From Bradyrhizobium rifense (GTDB lineage: Bacteria > Pseudomonadota > Alphaproteobacteria > Rhizobiales > Xanthobacteraceae), in assembly GCF_008123425.1 (NCBI RefSeq), contig NZ_VSSS01000015.1, positions 1 to 64,000 on the forward strand: 64,000 nt of DNA, read 5' to 3'. This document shows, one piece after another, positions 59,549 to 64,000 of the stretch. The notes beneath the pieces are model-generated. The model was given only the letters and a program-made list of their open reading frames with translations, made no database searches and had not been told where the DNA came from. The translations under genes were made by a program, and so were the position numbers. Each line of letters begins with the position of its first letter. Position 1 is the stretch's first letter.

Positions 59549-59947
59549 TCAGGAGGCGGGAGGGGCGCGTGGCTGGAACGCGGTGGTGGCCGATTCCAGA
59601 TGGCTGAATTCAGCGTCGGTGGTGCGGTAAAGCAGCTCGACCGCCTGCGGCAGCAACAGCAAAGGCGGCGTCGCGAACGTGACCGTGCCGGCCATCGCGA
59701 CAAGTGCGCAGATCGCGCAATTGTCGTCGCCCGGCTGTTCGCGATCGGGGTTTGTCGGGGACTGCTTCTGGACCGCCGCGCGGCCGGCCGACGCGATGCT
59801 CTTGGCGCTGTCGGTCAGTTGGCCTTGCGCGAGCGGCGCGGCCTGCGCGAACCAGTGACTATGGCCGAAGGTCAGCGCGAACTGCACCAGCATCGCGAAC
59901 AACGCGAGCCGGGCGCCGTGCCTGATATTCGACCGGAACCACTTCAT
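59549..59947 (-). CDS. DUF2946 family protein, metal-linked
   Basis: About 132 residues. The N-terminal helix/signal region 'HGARLALFAMLVQFALTFGHSHWFAQAAP' holds His29 and His31. The middle has a Cys pair 'DDNCAICALVAMAGTV' (Cys77, Cys80). The rest is short and Pro/Thr-rich. HxH plus CxxC is the typical DUF2946 pattern, and such proteins commonly sit beside metal-related TonB receptors. Function unknown; a periplasmic metal-handling role is inferred. ATG 59947 is chosen; ATG 59968 is also possible. The Zur-type palindrome lies 44 bp ahead. Confidence 0.78.
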   Translation of the reverse strand: MKWFRSNIRHGARLALFAMLVQFALTFGHSHWFAQAAPLAQGQLTDSAKSIASAGRAAVQKQSPTNPDREQPGDDNCAICALVAMAGTVTFATPPLLLLPQAVELLYRTTDAEFSHLESATTAFQPRAPPAS

Positions 59948-59990
59948 CTGGAAAACGCCACCCCGCATCGCGAGGCGCCGACCGGGCGTC

Positions 59991-60013
59991 GCGATGTTAT
60001 ATTGTAACATCGC
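59991..60013 (-). promoter_or_regulatory. Zur-type operator
   Basis: GCGATGTTA (59991-59999), TATTG, TAACATCGC (60005-60013): a 23-bp palindrome with perfect 9-bp arms. The centre TGTTATATTGTAACA differs by one base from the TGTTATANTATAACA core of the proteobacterial Zur box. A -10-like TACAAT on the minus strand (60006-60001) lies inside it, so a bound repressor would block the DUF2946-TonB receptor promoter. Confidence 0.72.
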
Positions 60014-60087
60014 AGGAACAATGAACGGATGTCAACCGCCGCCGCAACGGCCCATGCGGACCGTTGCTCGATGTGTCGTTCGGGCAA

Positions 60088-62151
60088 CTAACGCCCTTCG
60101 CGGACCCAGGTCGCGGCGAAGGCGCCGAGCAGCAGCAACAGGCCGATCAGGCCGGCGAAGATCGGCAGCACGCCGACGCCCTTGACGACGCTGGCGTCGC
60201 GCATCCGCACGCCCATCCAGCCATCGCCGGCGAAGGTGCTGGTCGAGCGCACCGGGACGATGCGCGGCAGCTCGACGCTCCCGCCATCGGCGATCCGTAC
60301 CGCGCTGCCGCCGGTCGCCTGGGTCAGCGGCTTCAATGTCTCGGTGGTGGAGGTGACTTCCGAAAATTCCTTCGGATTGGTCGGGCCGACATTGATCAGC
60401 GCCTTCAGGGTGCCGTCGGTCGCCTGCCAGAGGCCGAGCTCGCTCGCGGGAAGGCTGGCGCGCCACTCGCCGGGATCGCCGGGGCTGAGCGTCAGATCAC
60501 GCGAGACGCCGGAGGGCGAGGTCACGCTCACCGGCTGCACGCTGTCAGCCATGGTCTGGCGCACCACGATGAGATCCTTGCCCTGCACCTGGAGACGCAG
60601 CGCTTCTTCGTCGAGATCCGGCTGCTTCATCAGCCAGTGCGACATCCGCCTGAGCAGATCGAGATGCGGACCGCCGCCTTCATAACCGCGTGCCCACAGC
60701 CAGATGTGGTCGGACAGCAGCAGCGCGACGCGGCCCTCGCCGAAGCGCGACAGGAACAGCAGCGGCTTGCCGTCCGCGCCTGTCATCACCGGCGGGTTGA
60801 CCGAATTGCGGGTCTCGACGGTGCGGAAGAAGCGGCTCCAGTGCGGCGGCTCGAACGCCGAGCCCTCCAGCCCGCGCGTCACGGGATGGCGTTTGCCGAT
60901 GTCGGAGAGATGCGCATAGAACGGCTTCTCGGTGACGCCGACCGGCTCGGCCGGCAGCACCGTGTCGAGCGGCGTGCGCCAGATGCTGGTGTTTGAGGCA
61001 TAGTCGGGGCCGGCCGACACCAGCACGGCGCCACCTGCGCGCACGTAGCGCGCGATGTTGTCGAAATAGGCGATCGGCAGCACGCCCTGGCGGGCGTAGC
61101 GATCGAAGATGATCAGCTGGAATTCGTTGATGTGCTGCTGGAACAGCTCGCGGGTCGGAAACGCGATCAGCGACAATTCGTTGATCGGCGTGCCGTCCTG
61201 CTTCTCCGGCGGACGCAGAATGGTGAAATGCACGAGATCGACGCTGGCGTCGGACTTCAACAGGTTGCGCCAGGTGCGCTCGCCGGAATGCGGCTCGCCG
61301 GAGACCAACAGCACGCGCAGCTTGTCCCGGACGCCGTCGATGGCAACCACGGCGCGGTTGTTCACCGGCGTCAGCTCGCGCTCGAGGGGCGAAGCCTCGA
61401 TCTCGACGATGTTCGGTCCGGCATGCTTGATCTCGACATCGACGCTGGCGCTCTGGCCGCTTGCGAGCGTGCGCTCGTTGATGACCTCGCCGTCGCGGCG
61501 GACCGTGACCTTGGCGCGCTCGCCGGTGACGCCCTGGTCGTCGAGCTTGTAGGTGATGGTCTGGTTCTGGCCGACGATGCCGAAGCGCGGCGCCGCCGTG
61601 ATCGCGATGCGGCGATCGCGCTCGTCCTTCTGTCCGGTGATCAGCGCCTGCACCGGCGCCTGGAAACCGAGCGCGGCGGCGTTGGCCGGGATGTCGTGCA
61701 CGCGGCCGTCCGTGATCAGGAACGCGCCGGCGACGCGGTCGACCGGAACGTCCGACAGCGCGGAGGCCAGCGCGCCGAACAGCTTTGTGCCGTCGGTCTC
61801 GCCGTCGGCCTGTCCGGCATCGACGACGCGCACTTCAAGTCCCTTGATCTTCTTCAGGCTGTCGACCAGCGCCTCCTGGGCCTTCGCGGCTTCCTGGTTG
61901 CGCTTGCCGAAATTCTGGCTCGGGCTCTTGTCGACGACGACCGCGGCGACCGAGGTGAGGGGATCGCGGTCCTCGCGCGTGAAGGAGGGATTGGCGAGCG
62001 CCAGCAGGAACAGCGCCAGCGCAGCCACGCGCACCGCCGCGCCGCGCGCCCGCGCAAGCAGCAGCACGATCGCGATGACCACGATCGCAGCGAGCGCGAT
62101 CCACAGGACGATCGTGGGAACCAGCGGCGTGAACGCGATGCCGTAATTCAT
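60088..62151 (-). CDS. Large membrane protein with VWA-like and GATase-like domains (Bat/DUF4159 operon type)
   Basis: 687 residues. Two N-terminal helices (about 8-32 and 38-52), then a VWA-type fold ('SVAAVVVDKSPSQNFGKRN', 'VAGAFLITDGRVHDIP') whose metal-site DxSxS motif is altered to DKSPS. An Ig-like part follows at about 185-270. A class I glutamine-amidotransferase-like domain (about 275-480, 'KLRVLLVSGEPHSGERTWRNLL', 'GGAVLVSAGPDYASN', 'GRVALLLSDHIWLW') is next, and a C-terminal helix about 660-680 closes it. It is translated 7 bp after the DUF4159 gene, as in MoxR-DUF58-DUF4159-VWA operons of Rhizobiales. Role unknown, possibly envelope or aerotolerance related. Confidence 0.82.
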   Translation of the reverse strand: MNYGIAFTPLVPTIVLWIALAAIVVIAIVLLLARARGAAVRVAALALFLLALANPSFTREDRDPLTSVAAVVVDKSPSQNFGKRNQEAAKAQEALVDSLKKIKGLEVRVVDAGQADGETDGTKLFGALASALSDVPVDRVAGAFLITDGRVHDIPANAAALGFQAPVQALITGQKDERDRRIAITAAPRFGIVGQNQTITYKLDDQGVTGERAKVTVRRDGEVINERTLASGQSASVDVEIKHAGPNIVEIEASPLERELTPVNNRAVVAIDGVRDKLRVLLVSGEPHSGERTWRNLLKSDASVDLVHFTILRPPEKQDGTPINELSLIAFPTRELFQQHINEFQLIIFDRYARQGVLPIAYFDNIARYVRAGGAVLVSAGPDYASNTSIWRTPLDTVLPAEPVGVTEKPFYAHLSDIGKRHPVTRGLEGSAFEPPHWSRFFRTVETRNSVNPPVMTGADGKPLLFLSRFGEGRVALLLSDHIWLWARGYEGGGPHLDLLRRMSHWLMKQPDLDEEALRLQVQGKDLIVVRQTMADSVQPVSVTSPSGVSRDLTLSPGDPGEWRASLPASELGLWQATDGTLKALINVGPTNPKEFSEVTSTTETLKPLTQATGGSAVRIADGGSVELPRIVPVRSTSTFAGDGWMGVRMRDASVVKGVGVLPIFAGLIGLLLLLGAFAATWVREGR

Positions 62152-62158
62152 ATCGATC

Positions 62159-64000
62159 CTATTGCCCGAGACGTTCGATCAGGGCGGGTGCGTGCACCTG
62201 GTCGGCCTTGTAATTGCCGGTCAGCGTGTACATCACGATGTTGACGCCGGCGCGGTAGGCGAATTCGCGCTGGCGCGGTTCGCCGGGCGTCAGCGGCAGC
62301 ATCGGCTGGCCGTCGGGACGGAGCGCCCAGGCGCCCGCGAGGTCGTTGGAGGTGATGATGATCGGCGAGACGCCGTCGCCGCCGCGCGCGGGCTTTTGTG
62401 CGGTCTCGTCGTCGTCCTCGCGCGGCAGCGCTTCCACCCAGGTCTGGCCCGAATTGAAGCGGCCGGGGAAGTCGCGCAAGAGATAGAAGGTTTTCGTCAG
62501 CACATGCTCGCGCGGCACCGGCTCGAGCTCGGGCACGTCGAGCGAGGACAGGATCTCGCGCAAGGCCTGCATGCCCGGCGTCTGCGATGCGCCGTTCTCG
62601 CCGGGCAGTGCTTCGACCGCATCGCGGGTGTCGAAGATCACGGTGCCGCCCTGCTTCATATAGGCGTCGATCTTGTTGATGGCGTCCTGCGGCGGTTTTG
62701 GCGCGCCCGGCACGATCGGCCAGTAGATCAGCGGGAAGAAGGCGAGCTCGTCGCGCGCGGGATCGATGCCGACGGGGTCGCCGGCCTCGAGCGCGGTGCG
62801 CTGCGCCAGGAACAGCGTCAGGCCCGACAGGCCGGCCTTGACGATGGAATCGACGTCGGCATTGCCGGTGACGACATAGGCGAGGCGGGTCTGCGAGGTC
62901 GACTTCATCGCGAACTCGTCCGATGCGCTGTCGGCGCGCGACGGCGTCGGCGACAGCACCGCGACGCCTGCGAGCACGAAGCCAAGCAGGATCATGGCAG
63001 GCGCAGCGCGACGGCGCACCAGCGCGGCAAGACCACCGCCGAGCAGCGCCACGATGATCGCGTCGACCAGAAACAGCGCGAGCGCAGTCGACAGCAGCCA
63101 GCCGCGCAAGTCCCGCGGCTCGGCATTGGTGTAGGTGGCGTGCCGGGCGCGCAGGCCCGCGGTGTTGAGGGCTGCGATGCGGTCGGCGTTGGCGAGCGTG
63201 TTCACGGCGAGCGGTCCTTCTGCCGGACCGTAGAAGCCGGGCGGATGATCCGGCGTGGCGCGGTCGCGATAATCAGCCGTCAGCGGCTTGGCGGTGGCCG
63301 GCGGCGGCCCGAATGCGCCGAAGCCATCGAGCATGCGCAGCGGCGCCAGCGTCTCGGCGGTCGCCTCAGTGGCAACGCCGGGGCCGGGCTTGGCGGTGTA
63401 GCCGGACATGTCGACGACACGCCTCAGCATTTCGACGAAGGTGCCCGACATCGGCAGATCCGACCAGCGCATGTCGGCGCTGACATGGAACAGGCTGACA
63501 AGGCCCTTGCCGCGATGCTCGCCGGTCACGAGCGGCGTGCCGTCTTCGAGCGAGGCCCAGCTCTTGGTGGCGAGCACCGCATCGGGCTCGGCCAGCACCT
63601 GCCGGCTCACGGTGACGTCCTTGGGCACGACGACGCCGGCAAACGGACCGTCGGCTGCGAAGGTGGCGAGATGCTGCGGCTTCTCCCAGGTCAGGCTGCC
63701 GCCGAGCGTGCGGCCGCCCTTGCGGAGCTTGACCGGGACGAGATCGTCTTCGGCCTGCGCCAGCCGGGGGCCGGCGAACCGCACCAGCACGCCGCCCTGG
63801 TCGATCCAGGCGTTGAGCCGTTCGCGCAATTCCGGCGCGACGGTGCCGACATCGGCCAAAATGATCATCGGCAGCTTCTGGTCGAGGAATTGGGTGATGC
63901 CCTGCTGCGGCGAGCCCTTGTCGGCGAGCCGCACGTCGGCGAACGGCGCCAGCGCGCGCGTCAGATAGAAGGTCGGCGCCAACAGCGGCTGCGCGGTCTC
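62159..64000 (-). CDS. DUF4159 membrane protein, 5' truncated by window edge
   Basis: At least 613 residues visible; the frame is open beyond 64000, so the N-terminus (expected BatA-type membrane part; family about 900-940 residues) is missing. GATase-like segments come first ('IILADVGTVAPELRERLNAWIDQGGVLVRFAGPRL', 'LVSLFHVSADMRWSDLPMSGTFVEMLRR'). Two membrane helices follow near visible residues 298-345. The C-terminal DUF4159 domain has 'DELAFFPLIYWPIVPGAPKPPQDAINKIDAYMKQGGTVIFDTRD' and ends 'AYRAGVNIVMYTLTGNYKADQVHAPAL'. It lies 7 bp ahead of the VWA-like gene and acts with it. Confidence 0.88.
   Translation of the reverse strand, partial: ETAQPLLAPTFYLTRALAPFADVRLADKGSPQQGITQFLDQKLPMIILADVGTVAPELRERLNAWIDQGGVLVRFAGPRLAQAEDDLVPVKLRKGGRTLGGSLTWEKPQHLATFAADGPFAGVVVPKDVTVSRQVLAEPDAVLATKSWASLEDGTPLVTGEHRGKGLVSLFHVSADMRWSDLPMSGTFVEMLRRVVDMSGYTAKPGPGVATEATAETLAPLRMLDGFGAFGPPPATAKPLTADYRDRATPDHPPGFYGPAEGPLAVNTLANADRIAALNTAGLRARHATYTNAEPRDLRGWLLSTALALFLVDAIIVALLGGGLAALVRRRAAPAMILLGFVLAGVAVLSPTPSRADSASDEFAMKSTSQTRLAYVVTGNADVDSIVKAGLSGLTLFLAQRTALEAGDPVGIDPARDELAFFPLIYWPIVPGAPKPPQDAINKIDAYMKQGGTVIFDTRDAVEALPGENGASQTPGMQALREILSSLDVPELEPVPREHVLTKTFYLLRDFPGRFNSGQTWVEALPREDDDETAQKPARGGDGVSPIIITSNDLAGAWALRPDGQPMLPLTPGEPRQREFAYRAGVNIVMYTLTGNYKADQVHAPALIERLGQ

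Noticed and set aside
60044..60067. Hairpin GCAACGG/CCGTTGC as terminator of the VWA-like gene
   Set aside because: Short stem with a mismatch and no T-tract; also close to the divergent Zur-type promoter, so kept out of the annotation.

Overview
The window is one continuous stretch of a GC-rich alphaproteobacterial chromosome. It most resembles Bradyrhizobium or a close relative (Nitrobacteraceae). Evidence for this is the complete rhizobial-type glycerol ABC transporter operon (glpD-glpSTPQUV), a ScfR/RamB-type regulator facing isocitrate lyase, DUF4170, DUF2946 and DUF4159 proteins, one clean EcfG-type (GGAAC-N16-CGTT) promoter, and several families of short palindromic intergenic repeats. 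No tRNA, rRNA, CRISPR array, insertion sequence or prophage was seen. Nearly all of the sequence is coding; both ends cut through genes.

Layout. 1-4.1 kb: 3' part of an RND efflux permease, a TetR regulator and a flavin reductase. 4.3-10.3 kb: a tight fatty-acid beta-oxidation cluster (FadE-type acyl-CoA dehydrogenase, thiolase, FadJ-type fusion enzyme, acyl-CoA thioesterase). 10.5-12.2 kb: a small protein behind an EcfG-type promoter, a repeat element, a Tat-signal NTF2-like protein and a HAD phosphatase. 12.2-23.2 kb: the glycerol/glycerol-3-phosphate locus, glpR ... glpD-glpS-glpT-glpP-glpQ-glpU-glpV, closed by a strong terminator. A roughly 2 kb accessory block (glutathione transferase with its divergent TetR, and a VapC/Phd-type toxin-antitoxin pair) lies between glpR and glpD. 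23.5-30.8 kb: a catabolic operon with an FAD-linked hydroxyacid dehydrogenase, a PotD/A/BC-type ABC importer whose two permease domains are fused, a DapA-family lyase and an IclR regulator.

31-41.9 kb: single-gene units (ene-reductase, DUF1993, lytic transglycosylase, HtpX, TPR protein, a Lys/Ala-tailed basic protein, an HExxH secreted protein, a small ABM-like protein) and a two-gene polysaccharide synthesis/export module (PilZ-carrying GT2 plus HlyD-type adaptor). 41.9-45.5 kb: a ScfR/RamB-type regulator divergent from aceA-DUF4170, with RamB-like boxes between them. 45.6-52.6 kb: metallophosphoesterase, Nudix, a GT-C/GT2 membrane glycosylation pair, GNAT, DUF1801, and secreted or Tat-exported proteins. 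52.7-57.1 kb: IclR, MFS transporter, N-acyl-D-amino-acid deacylase and RidA, a transport-and-hydrolysis operon for an N-acylated D-amino acid-like compound. 57.1-60.0 kb: a TonB-dependent receptor and a DUF2946 protein behind a near-perfect Zur-type operator, so probably zinc-linked outer-membrane uptake. 60.1-64.0 kb: two large membrane proteins of the VWA/DUF4159 type, the second running off the window.

Most notable points. (1) GlpS and GlpT have complementary degenerations that predict an importer with one consensus and one degenerate ATP site. (2) The Zur-type box ahead of DUF2946-TonB receptor assigns a likely metal to an otherwise anonymous pair. (3) The glpD promoter carries helically phased CTTTCG-like half-sites ending in an 11-bp inverted repeat. 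(4) Twin perfect palindromes flank the GST/TetR promoter region. (5) RamB-like boxes separate scfR and aceA. (6) The PilZ-GT2/HlyD pair looks like a compact, c-di-GMP-responsive exopolysaccharide system. All functional statements rest on reading translated sequence and motifs by eye; no database search was run.
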